Positions 36,508 to 48,449 of a stretch of 64,000 bases of DNA are shown piece after piece (the first letter of the stretch is position 1; each line of letters starts with the position of its first letter). The DNA is from Auanema rhodensis. Lineage: Eukaryota > Nematoda > Chromadorea > Rhabditida > Rhabditidae. Below the pieces are notes generated by a model. That model was not told the DNA's origin. It searched no databases and saw nothing but the letters and a program-made list of their open reading frames with translations. A program made the translations under genes and the position numbers. The stretch spans positions 17,275,267 through 17,339,266 of the forward strand of contig OZ059898.1 of assembly GCA_964057225.1 (NCBI GenBank). The letters run 5' to 3'.

Positions 36508-37911
36508 TGCGTCGATCTGTGTTATCAGATTTGCGCTAGCTTAAAAATGCACCGAGATATCAACTGATATAAGTTCACACTTATATCCTCGATTTTCACC
36601 CTGAAGAAAAAATTTTTTCGTTGAATAACATTGTCCATCGTCTTTGCCTTGAAAAAAGGAATCTAAAAACATCTACTTTTTGCTAAATTATTCTGAAATT
36701 TTTCGAAAACATTTTTGTCAAAATGTTTTTGGAAGCAATGTTGAGTGTACATGGAAACTCAACATACACTAATGCACCATTTTTCAAACGATCATAACTA
36801 ATTTTTGTATTAAGCGTTTCTCAATGTAGTATAGTGCATTTGATGCGGATTTTTAAGCTGCGTCGATCTGTGTTATCAGATTTGCGCTAGTTTAAAAATG
36901 CACCGAGATATCAACTGATATAAGTTCACACTTATATCCTCGATTTTCACCCTGAAGAATTAATTTTTTCGTTGAATAACATTGTCCATCGTCTTTGCCT
37001 TGAAAAACGAAATCTGAAAACATCTACTTTTTGCTAAATTATTTTGAAATTTTTCGAAAAAATTTTTGTCAAAATGTTTTTGGAAGCAATGTTGAGTGTA
37101 CATGGAAACTCAACATACACTAATGCATCATTTTTCAAACAATCATAACTAATTTTTGTATTAAGCGTTTCTCAATGTAGTATAGTGCATTTGATGCGGA
37201 TTTTTAAGCTGCGTCGATCTGTGTTATCAGATTTGCGCTAGCTTAAAAATGCACCGAGATATCAACTGATATAAGTTCACACTTATATCCTCGATTTTCA
37301 CCCTGAAGATTTAATTTTTTCGTTGAATAACATTGTCCATCGTCTTTGCCTTGAAAAAAGGAATCTAAAAACATCTACTTTTCGCTAAATTATTTTGAAA
37401 TTTTTCGAAAAAATTTTTGTCAAAATGTTTTTGGAAGCAATGTTGAGTGTACATGGAAACTCAACATACACTAATGCATCATTTTTCAAACGATCATAAC
37501 TAATTTTTGTATTAAGCGTTTCTCAATGTAGTATAGTGCATTCGATGCGGATTTTTAAGCTGCGTCGATCTGTGTTATCAGATTTGCGCTAGTTTAAAAA
37601 TGCACCGAGATATCAACTGATATAAGTTCACACTTATATCCTCGATTTTCACCCTGAAGAATTAATTTTTTCGTTGAATAACATTGTCCATCGTCTTTGC
37701 CTTGAAAAAAGGAATCTGAAAACATCTACTTTTTGCTAAATTATTTTGAAATTTTTCGAAAAAATTTTTGTCAAAATGTTTTTGGAAGCAATGTTGAGTG
37801 TACATGGAAACTCAACATACACTAATGCATCATTTTTCAAACAATCATAACTAATTTTTGTATTAAGCGTTTCTCAATGTAGTATAGTGCATTTGATGCG
37901 GATTTTTAAGC
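36508..37911 (+). repeat. M105-M108: four-monomer block, copy 1 (1,404 bp)
   Basis: Order: GAAAACATTT with CACCAT (M105), TAGTTT with AAACG and CAATCAT (M106), GATTTAAT with TTTTCGC (M107), TAGTTT with GGAATCTGAAAAC (M108). M105 has a private GAAAAAATTTTTT where the block partner has ATTAAT. Confidence 0.88.
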
Positions 37912-39315
37912 TGCGTCGATCTGTGTTATCAGATTTGCGCTAGCTTAAAAATGCACCGAGATATCAACTGATATAAGTTCACACTTATATCCTCGATTTT
38001 CACCCTGAAGAATTAATTTTTTCGTTGAATAACATTGTCCATCGTCTTTGCCTTGAAAAAAGGAATCTAAAAACATCTACTTTTTGCTAAATTATTCTGA
38101 AATTTTTCGAAAACATTTTTGTCAAAATGTTTTTGGAAGCAATGTTGAGTGTACATGGAAACTCAACATACACTAATGCACCATTTTTCAAACGATCATA
38201 ACTAATTTTTGTATTAAGCGTTTCTCAATGTAGTATAGTGCATTTGATGCGGATTTTTAAGCTGCGTCGATCTGTGTTATCAGATTTGCGCTAGTTTAAA
38301 AATGCACCGAGATATCAACTGATATAAGTTCACACTTATATCCTCGATTTTCACCCTGAAGAATTAATTTTTTCGTTGAATAACATTGTCCATCGTCTTT
38401 GCCTTGAAAAACGAAATCTGAAAACATCTACTTTTTGCTAAATTATTTTGAAATTTTTCGAAAAAATTTTTGTCAAAATGTTTTTGGAAGCAATGTTGAG
38501 TGTACATGGAAACTCAACATACACTAATGCATCATTTTTCAAACAATCATAACTAATTTTTGTATTAAGCGTTTCTCAATGTAGTATAGTGCATTTGATG
38601 CGGATTTTTAAGCTGCGTCGATCTGTGTTATCAGATTTGCGCTAGCTTAAAAATGCACCGAGATATCAACTGATATAAGTTCACACTTATATCCTCGATT
38701 TTCACCCTGAAGATTTAATTTTTTCGTTGAATAACATTGTCCATCGTCTTTGCCTTGAAAAAAGGAATCTAAAAACATCTACTTTTCGCTAAATTATTTT
38801 GAAATTTTTCGAAAAAATTTTTGTCAAAATGTTTTTGGAAGCAATGTTGAGTGTACATGGAAACTCAACATACACTAATGCATCATTTTTCAAACGATCA
38901 TAACTAATTTTTGTATTAAGCGTTTCTCAATGTAGTATAGTGCATTCAATGCGGATTTTTAAGCTGCGTCGATCTGTGTTATCAGATTTGCGCTAGTTTA
39001 AAAATGCACCGAGATATCAACTGATATAAGTTCACACTTATATCCTCGATTTTCACCCTGAAGAATTAATTTTTTCGTTGAATAACATTGTCCATCGTCT
39101 TTGCCTTGAAAAAAGGAATCTGAAAACATCTACTTTTTGCTAAATTATTTTGAAATTTTTCGAAAAAATTTTTGTCAAAATGTTTTTGGAAGCAATGTTG
39201 AGTGTACATGGAAACTCAACATACACTAATGCATCATTTTTCAAACGTTCATAACTAATTTTTGTATTCAGCGTTTCTCAATGTAGTATAGTGCATTTGA
39301 TGCGGATTTTTAAGC
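37912..39315 (+). repeat. M109-M112: four-monomer block, copy 2
   Basis: Same subtype order as M105-M108. Differences are GCATTCAATG at the end of M111 (near 38,943, CpG change) and GTTC/TTCAG instead of AATC/TTAAG in the right part of M112, a probable conversion tract. Confidence 0.88.
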
Positions 39316-39674
39316 TGCGTCGATCTGTGTTATCAGATTTGCGCTAGCTTAAAAATGCACCGAGATATCAACTGATATAAGTTCACACTTATATCCTCGA
39401 TTTTCACCCTGAAGAATTAATTTTTTCGTTGAATAACATTGTCCATCGTCTTTGCCTTGAAAAACGAAATCTGAAAACATCTACTTTTTGCTAAATTATT
39501 TTGAAATTTTTCGAAAAAATTTTTGTCAAAATGTTTTTGGAAGCAATGTTGAGTGTACATGGAAACTCAACATACACTAATGCATCATTTTTCAAAACTA
39601 CTTTTTTTTTCAACTAATTTTTGTATTAAGCGTTTCTCAATGTAGTATAGTGCATTTGATGCGGATTTTTAAGC
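39316..39674 (+). repeat. M113: longest monomer, 359 bp, with a replaced segment
   Basis: All other copies are 350-353 bp. Here eight bases (CGATCATA type) after CAAA are replaced by sixteen, giving a net gain of eight. The left part is an AAACG subtype and the rest is ordinary. Confidence 0.92.
39597..39612 (+). other. 16-base replacement including a T9 run inside M113
   Basis: ACTAC, nine T and CA stand where other copies have eight bases between CAAA and ACTAATTTTT. CTACTTTTT also occurs in each monomer at about 166-174, so the new segment may be copied from elsewhere in the repeat. A sequencing or consensus error around the homopolymer is an equally simple explanation. Confidence 0.8.
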
Positions 39675-41429
39675 TGCGTCGATCTGTGTTATCAGATTTG
39701 CGCTAGCTTAAAAATGCACCGAGATATCAACTGATATAAGTTCACACTTATATCCTCGATTTTCACCCTGAAGATTTAATTTTTTCGTTGAATAACATTG
39801 TCCATCGTCTTTGCCTTGAAAAAAGGAATCTAAAAACATCTACTTTTTGCTAAATTATTCTGAAATTTTTCGAAAACATTTTTGTCAAAATGTTTTTGGA
39901 AGCAATGTTGAGTGTACATGGAAACTCAACATACACTAATGCATCATTTTTCAAACGATCATAACTAATTTTTGTATTAAGCGTTTCTCAATGTAGTATA
40001 GTGCATTCGATGCGGATTTTTAAGCTGCGTCGATCTGTGTTATCAGATTTGCGCTAGTTTAAAAATGCACCGAGATATCAACTGATATAAGTTCACACTT
40101 ATATCCTCGATTTTCACCCTGAAGAATTAATTTTTTCGTTGAATAACATTGTCCATCGTCTTTGCCTTGAAAAAAAAAATCTAAAAACATCTACTTTTTG
40201 CTAAATTATTCTGAAATTTTTCGAAAAAATTTTTGTCAAAATGTTTTTGGAAGCAATGTTGAGTGTACATGGAATATCAACATACACTAATGCATCATTT
40301 TTCAAACGATCATAACTAATTTTTGTATTAAGCGTTTCTCAATGTAATATAGTGCATTCGATGCGGATTTTTAAGCTGCGTCGATCTGTGTTATCAGATT
40401 TGCGCTAGCTTAAAAATGCACCGAGATATCAACTGATATAAGTTCACACTTATATCCTCGATTTTCACCCTGAAGAATTAATTTTTTTGTTGAATAACAT
40501 TGTCCATCGTCTTTGCCTTGAAAAACGAAATCTGAAAACATCTACTTTTTGCTAAATTATTTTGAAATTTTTCGAAAAAATTTTTGTCAAAATGTTTTTG
40601 GAAGCAATGTTGAGTGTACATGGAAACTCAACATACACTAATGCATCATTTTTCAAACGTTCATAACTAATTTTTGTATTCAGCGTTTCTCAATGTAGTA
40701 TAGTGCATTTGATGCGGATTTTTAAGCTGCGTCGATCTGTGTTATCAGATTTGCGCTAGTTTAAAAATGCACCGAGATATCAACTGATATAAGTTCACAC
40801 TTATATCCTCGATTTTCACCCTGAAGAATTAATTTTTTCGTTGAATAACATTGTCCATCGTCTTTGCCTTGAAAAACGAAATCTGAAAACATCTACTTTT
40901 TGCTAAATTATTTTGAAATTTTTCGAAAAAATTTTTGTCAAAATGTTTTTGGAAGCAATGTTGAGTGTACATGGAAACTCAACATACACTAATGCATCAT
41001 TTTTCAAACGTTCATAACTAATTTTTGTATTCAGCGTTTCTCAATGTAGTATAGTGCATTTGATGCGGATTTTTGAGCTGCGTCGATCTGTGTTATCAGA
41101 TTTGCGCTAGTTTAAAAATGCACCGAGATATCAACTGATATAAGTTCACACTTATATCCTCGATTTTCACCCTGAAGAATTAATTTTTTCGTTGAATAAC
41201 ATTGTCCATCGTCTTTGCCTTGAAAAAAGGAATCTAAAAACATTTACTTTTTGCTAAATTATTCTGAAATTTTTCGAAAAAATTTTTGTCAAAATGTTTT
41301 TGGAAGCAATGTTGAGTGTACATGGAAACTCAACATACACTAATGCACCATTTTTCAAACGATCATAACTAATTTTTGTATTAAGCGTTTCTCAATGTAG
41401 TATAGTGCATTCGATGCGGATTTTTAAGC
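39675..41429 (+). repeat. M114-M118: mixed right-domain copies
   Basis: M114 (GATTTAAT, GAAAACATTT), M115 (ten-A run, GAATATCAAC) and M116 (AAACG, GTTC) form an order that recurs 22,464 bases away (64 monomers) at M178-M180. M116 has TTGTTG in the CENP-B-like motif. M117 is AAACG/GTTC and M118 is TTTAC with CACCAT. Confidence 0.8.
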
Positions 41430-44400
41430 TGCGTCGATCTGTGTTATCAGATTTGCGCTAGCTTAAAAATGCACCGAGATATCAACTGATATAAGTTCAC
41501 ACTTATATCCTCGATTTTCACCCTGAAGAATTAATTTTTTCGTTGAATAACAGTGTCCATCGTCTTTGCCTTGAAAAAAGGAATCTAAAAACTATTACTT
41601 TTTGCTAAATTATTATGAAATTTTTCGAAAAAATTTTTGTCAAAATGTTTTTGGAAGCAATGTTGAGTGTACATGGAAACTCAACATACACTAATGCATC
41701 ATTTTTCAAACGATCATAACTAATTTTTGTATTAAGCGTTTCTCAATGTAGTATAGTGCATTCGATGCGGATTTTTAAGCTGCGTCGATCTGTGTTATCA
41801 GATTTGCGCTAGCTTAAAAATGCACCGAGATATCAACTGATATAAGTTCACACTTATATCCTCGATTTTCACCCTGAAGAAATAATTTTTTCGTTGAATA
41901 ACATTGTCCATCGTCTTTGCCTTGAAAAAAGGAATCTGAAAACATCTACTTTTTGCTAAATTATTTTGAAATTTTTCGAAAAAATTTTTGTCAAAATGTT
42001 TTTGGAAGCAATGTTGAGTGTACATGGAAACTCAACATACACTAATGCATCATTTTTCAAACGTTCATAACTAATTTTTGTATTCAGCGTTTCTCAATGT
42101 AGTATAGTGCATTTGATGCGGATTTTTAAGCTGCGTCGATCTGTGTTATCAGATTTGCGCTAGTTTAAAAATGCACCGAGATATCAACTGATATAAGTTC
42201 ACACTTATATCCTCGATTTTCACCCTGAAGAATTAACTTTTTCGTTGAATAACATTGTCCATCGTCTTTGCCTTGAAAAAAGGAATCTAAAAACATTTAC
42301 TTTTTGCTAAATTATTCTGAAATTTTTCGAAAAAATTGTTGTCAAAATGTTTTTGGAAGCAATGTTGAGTGTACATGGAAACTCAACATACACTAATGCA
42401 CCATTTTTCAAACGATCATAACTAATTTTTGTATTGAGCGTTTCTCAATGTAGTATAGTGCATTCGATGCGGATTTTTAAGCTGCGTCGATCTGTGTTAT
42501 CAGATTTGCGCTAGTTTAAAAATGCACCGAGATATCAACTGATATAAGTTCACACTTATATCCTCGATTTTCACCCTGAAGAATTAATTTTTTCGTTGAA
42601 TAACATTGTCCATCGTCTTTGCCTTGAAAAAAGGAATCTAAAAACATCTACTTTTTGCTAAATTATTTTGAAATTTTTCGAAAAAATTTTTGTCAAAATG
42701 TTTTTGGAAGCAATGTTGAGTGAACATGGAAACTCGACATACACTAATGCATCATTTTTCAAACAATCATAACTAATTTTTGTATTAAGCGTTTCTCAAT
42801 GTAGTATAGTGCATTTGATGCGGATTTTTAAGCTGCGTCGATCTGTGTTATCAGATTTGCGCTAGTTTAAAAATGCACCGAGATATCAACTGATATAAGT
42901 TCACACTTATATCCTCGATTTTCACCCTGAAGAATTAATTTTTTCGTTGAATAACATTGTCCATCGTCTTTGCCTTGAAAAACGAAATCTGAAAACATCT
43001 ACTTTTTGCTAAATTATTTTGAAATTTTTCGAAAAAATTTTTGTCAAAATGTTTTTGGAAGCAATGTTGAGTGTACATGGAAACTCAACATACACTAATG
43101 CATCATTTTTCAAACGTTCATAACTAATTTTTGTATTCAGCGTTTTTCAATGTAGTATAGTGCATTTGATGCGGATTTTTAAGCTGCGTCAATCTGTGTT
43201 ATCAGATTTGCGCTAGTTTAAAAATGCACCGAGATATCAACTGATATAAGTTCACACTTATATCCTCGATTTTCACCCTGAAGAATTAATTTTTTCGTTG
43301 AATAACATTGTCCATCGTCTTTGCCTTGAAAAAAGGAATCTAAAAACATTTACTATTTGCTAAATTATTCTGAAATTTTTCGAAAAAATTTTTGTCAAAA
43401 TGTTTTTGGAAGCAATGTTGAGTGTACATGGAAACTCAACATACACTAATGCACCATTTTTCAAACGATCATAACTAATTTTTGTATTAAGCGTTTCTCA
43501 ATGTAGTATAGTGCATTCGATGCGGATTTTTAAGCTGCGTCGATCTGTGTTATCAGTTTTGCGCTAGCTTAAAAATGCACCGAGATATCAACTGATATAA
43601 GTTCACACTTATATCCTCGATTTTCACCCTGAAGAATTAATTTTTTCGTTGAATAACATTGTCCATCGTCTTTGCCTTGAAAAAAGGAATCTAAAAACAT
43701 CTACTTTTTGCTAAATTATTTTGAAATTTTTCGAAAAAATTTTTGTCAAAATGTTTTTGGAAGCAATGTTGAGTGAACATGGAAACTCGACATACACTAA
43801 TGCATCATTTTTCAAACAATCATAACTAATTTTTGTATTAAGCGTTTCTCAATGTAGTATAGTGCATTTGATGCGGATTTTTAAGCTGCGTCGATCTGTG
43901 TTATCAGATTTGCGCTAGTTTAAAAATGCACCGAGATATCAACTGATATAAGTTCACACTTATATCCTCGATTTTCACCCTGAAGAATTAATTTTTTCGT
44001 TGAATAACATTGTCCATCGTCTTTGCCTTGAAAAACGAAATCTGAAAACATCTACTTTTTGCTAAATTATTTTGAAATTTTTCGAAAAAATTTTTGTCAA
44101 AATGTTTTTGGAAGCAATGTTGAGTGTACATGGAAACTCAACATACACTAATGCATCATTTTTCAAACGTTCATAACTAATTTTTGTATTCAGCGTTTTT
44201 CAATGTAGTATAGTGCATTCGATGCGGATTTTTAAGCTGCGTCGATCTGTGTTATCAGATTTGCGCTAGCTTAAAAATGCACCGAGATATCAACTGATAT
44301 AAGTTCACACTTATATCCTCGATTTTCACCCTGAAGAAATAATTTTTTCGTTGAATAACATTGTCCATCGTCTTTGCCTTGAAAAAAGGAATCTAAAAAC

Positions 44401-44939
44401 TCTTACTTTTTGCTAAATTATTCTGAAATTTTTCGAAAAAATTTTTGTCAAAATGTTTTTGGAAGCAATGTTGAGTGTACATGGAAACTCAACATACACT
44501 AATGCACCATTTTTCAAACGATCATAACTAATTTTTGTATTAAGCGTTTCTCAATGTAGTATAGTGCATTCGATGCGGATTTTTAAGCTGCGTCGATCTG
44601 TGTTATCAGTTTTGCGCTAGCTTAAAAATGCACCGAGATATCAACTGATATAAGTTCACACTTATATCCTCGATTTTCACCCTGAAGAATTAATTTTTTC
44701 GTTGAATAACATTGTCCATCGTCTTTGCCTTGAAAAACGAAATCTGAAAACATCTACTTTTTGCTAAATTATTTTGAAATTTTTCGAAAAAATTTTTGTC
44801 AAAATGTTTTTGGAAGCAATGTTGAGTGAACATGGAAACTCGACATACACTAATGCATCATTTTTCAAACAATCATAACTAATTTTTGTATTAAGCGTTT
44901 CTCAATGTAGTATAGTGCATTTGATGCGGATTTTTAAGC
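41430..44939 (+). repeat. M119-M128: ten-monomer block, copy 1 (3,510 bp)
   Basis: Landmarks in order: ACAGTGTCC with AACTATTAC (M119), GGAATCTGAAAAC (M120), ATTAACTTTTT with AATTGTTGTC and TATTGAGCG (M121), GTGAAC/CTCGAC (M122), TTTTTCAAT (M123), GCGTCAATCTG (M124), CAGTTTTGCG (M125), AAACG (M126), AACTCTTAC (M127), CAGTTTTGCG with AAACG (M128). All recur 3,510 bases to the right. Confidence 0.93.
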
Positions 44940-47900
44940 TGCGTCGATCTGTGTTATCAGATTTGCGCTAGCTTAAAAATGCACCGAGATATCAACTGAT
45001 ATAAGTTCACACTTATATCCTCGATTTTCACCCTGAAGAATTAATTTTTTCGTTGAATAACAGTGTCCATCGTCTTTGCCTTGAAAAAAGGAATCTAAAA
45101 ACTATTACTTTTTGCTAAATTATTATGAAATTTTTCGAAAAAATTTTTGTCAAAATGTTTTTGGAAGCAATGTTGAGTGTACATGGAAACTCAACATACA
45201 CTAATGCATCATTTTTCAAACGATCATAACTAATTTTTGTATTAAGCGTTTCTCAATGTAGTATAGTGCATTCGATGCGGATTTTTAAGCTGCGTCGATC
45301 TGTGTTATCAGATTTGCGCTAGCTTAAAAATGCACCGAGATATCAACTGATATAAGTTCACACTTATATCCTCGATTTTCACCCTGAAGAAATAATTTTT
45401 TCGTTGAATAACATTGTCCATCGTCTTTGCCTTGAAAAAAGGAATCTGAAAACATCTACTTTTTGCTAAATTATTTTGAAATTTTTCGAAAAAATTTTTG
45501 TCAAAATGTTTTTGGAAGCAATGTTGAGTGTACATGGAAACTCAACATACACTAATGCATCATTTTTCAAACGTTCATAACTAATTTTTGTATTCAGCGT
45601 TTCTCAATGTAGTATAGTGCATTTGATGCGGATTTTTAAGCTGCGTCGATCTGTGTTATCAGATTTGCGCTAGTTTAAAAATGCACCGAGATATCAACTG
45701 ATATAAGTTCACACTTATATCCTCGATTTTCACCCTGAAGAATTAACTTTTTCGTTGAATAACATTGTCCATCGTCTTTGCCTTGAAAAAAGGAATCTAA
45801 AAACATTTACTTTTTGCTAAATTATTCTGAAATTTTTCGAAAAAATTGTTGTCAAAATGTTTTTGGAAGCAATGTTGAGTGTACATGGAAACTCAACATA
45901 CACTAATGCACCATTTTTCAAACGATCATAACTAATTTTTGTATTGAGCGTTTCTCAATGTAGTATAGTGCATTCGATGCGGATTTTTAAGCTGCGTCGA
46001 TCTGTGTTATCAGATTTGCGCTAGTTTAAAAATGCACCGAGATATCAACTGATATAAGTTCACACTTATATCCTCGATTTTCACCCTGAAGAATTAATTT
46101 TTTCGTTGAATAACATTGTCCATCGTCTTTGCCTTGAAAAAAGGAATCTAAAAACATCTACTTTTTGCTAAATTATTTTGAAATTTTTCGAAAAAATTTT
46201 TGTCAAAATGTTTTTGGAAGCAATGTTGAGTGAACATGGAAACTCGACATACACTAATGCATCATTTTTCAAACAATCATAACTAATTTTTGTATTAAGC
46301 GTTTCTCAATGTAGTATAGTGCATTTGATGCGGATTTTTAAGCTGCGTCGATCTGTGTTATCAGATTTGCGCTAGTTTAAAAATGCACCGAGATATCAAC
46401 TGATATAAGTTCACACTTATATCCTCGATTTTCACCCTGAAGAATTAATTTTTTCGTTGAATAACATTGTCCATCGTCTTTGCCTTGAAAAACGAAATCT
46501 GAAAACATCTACTTTTTGCTAAATTATTTTGAAATTTTTCGAAAAAATTTTTGTCAAAATGTTTTTGGAAGCAATGTTGAGTGTACATGGAAACTCAACA
46601 TACACTAATGCATCATTTTTCAAACGTTCATAACTAATTTTTGTATTCAGCGTTTTTCAATGTAGTATAGTGCATTTGATGCGGATTTTTAAGCTGCGTC
46701 AATCTGTGTTATCAGATTTGCGCTAGTTTAAAAATGCACCGAGATATCAACTGATATAAGTTCACACTTATATCCTCGATTTTCACCCTGAAGAATTAAT
46801 TTTTTCGTTGAATAACATTGTCCATCGTCTTTGCCTTGAAAAAAGGAATCTAAAAACATTTACTATTTGCTAAATTATTCTGAAATTTTTCGAAAAAATT
46901 TTTGTCAAAATGTTTTTGGAAGCAATGTTGAGTGTACATGGAAACTCAACATACACTAATGCACCATTTTTCAAACGATCATAACTAATTTTTGTATTAA
47001 GCGTTTCTCAATGTAGTATAGTGCATTCGATGCGGATTTTTAAGCTGCGTCGATCTGTGTTATCAGTTTTGCGCTAGCTTAAAAATGCACCGAGATATCA
47101 ACTGATATAAGTTCACACTTATATCCTCGATTTTCACCCTGAAGAATTAATTTTTTCGTTGAATAACATTGTCCATCGTCTTTGCCTTGAAAAAAGGAAT
47201 CTAAAAACATCTACTTTTTGCTAAATTATTTTGAAATTTTTCGAAAAAATTTTTGTCAAAATGTTTTTGGAAGCAATGTTGAGTGAACATGGAAACTCGA
47301 CATACACTAATGCATCATTTTTCAAACAATCATAACTAATTTTTGTATTAAGCGTTTCTCAATGTAGTATAGTGCATTTGATGCGGATTTTTAAGCTGCG
47401 TCGATCTGTGTTATCAGATTTGCGCTAGTTTAAAAATGCACCGAGATATCAACTGATATAAGTTCACACTTATATCCTCGATTTTCACCCTGAAGAATTA
47501 ATTTTTTCGTTGAATAACATTGTCCATCGTCTTTGCCTTGAAAAACGAAATCTGAAAACATCTACTTTTTGCTAAATTATTTTGAAATTTTTCGAAAAAA
47601 TTTTTGTCAAAATGTTTTTGGAAGCAATGTTGAGTGTACATGGAAACTCAACATACACTAATGCATCATTTTTCAAACGTTCATAACTAATTTTTGTATT
47701 CAGCGTTTTTCAATGTAGTATAGTGCATTCGATGCGGATTTTTAAGCTGCGTCGATCTGTGTTATCAGATTTGCGCTAGCTTAAAAATGCACCGAGATAT
47801 CAACTGATATAAGTTCACACTTATATCCTCGATTTTCACCCTGAAGAAATAATTTTTTCGTTGAATAACATTGTCCATCGTCTTTGCCTTGAAAAAAGGA

Positions 47901-48449
47901 ATCTAAAAACTCTTACTTTTTGCTAAATTATTCTGAAATTTTTCGAAAAAATTTTTGTCAAAATGTTTTTGGAAGCAATGTTGAGTGTACATGGAAACTC
48001 AACATACACTAATGCACCATTTTTCAAACGATCATAACTAATTTTTGTATTAAGCGTTTCTCAATGTAGTATAGTGCATTCGATGCGGATTTTTAAGCTG
48101 CGTCGATCTGTGTTATCAGTTTTGCGCTAGCTTAAAAATGCACCGAGATATCAACTGATATAAGTTCACACTTATATCCTCGATTTTCACCCTGAAGAAT
48201 TAATTTTTTCGTTGAATAACATTGTCCATCGTCTTTGCCTTGAAAAAAGGAATCTAAAAACATCTACTTTTTGCTAAATTATTTTGAAATTTTTCGAAAA
48301 AATTTTTGTCAAAATGTTTTTGGAAGCAATGTTGAGTGAACATGGAAACTCGACATACACTAATGCATCATTTTTCAAACAATCATAACTAATTTTTGTA
48401 TTAAGCGTTTCTCAATGTAGTATAGTGCATTTGATGCGGATTTTTAAGC
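44940..48449 (+). repeat. M129-M138: ten-monomer block, copy 2
   Basis: Carries every landmark of M119-M128, including several that occur nowhere else. The one difference I see is in M138, which has AAGGAATCTA where M128 has ACGAAATCTG (44,738-44,746). This is the longest near-identical duplication in the right domain and must be recent. Confidence 0.93.
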
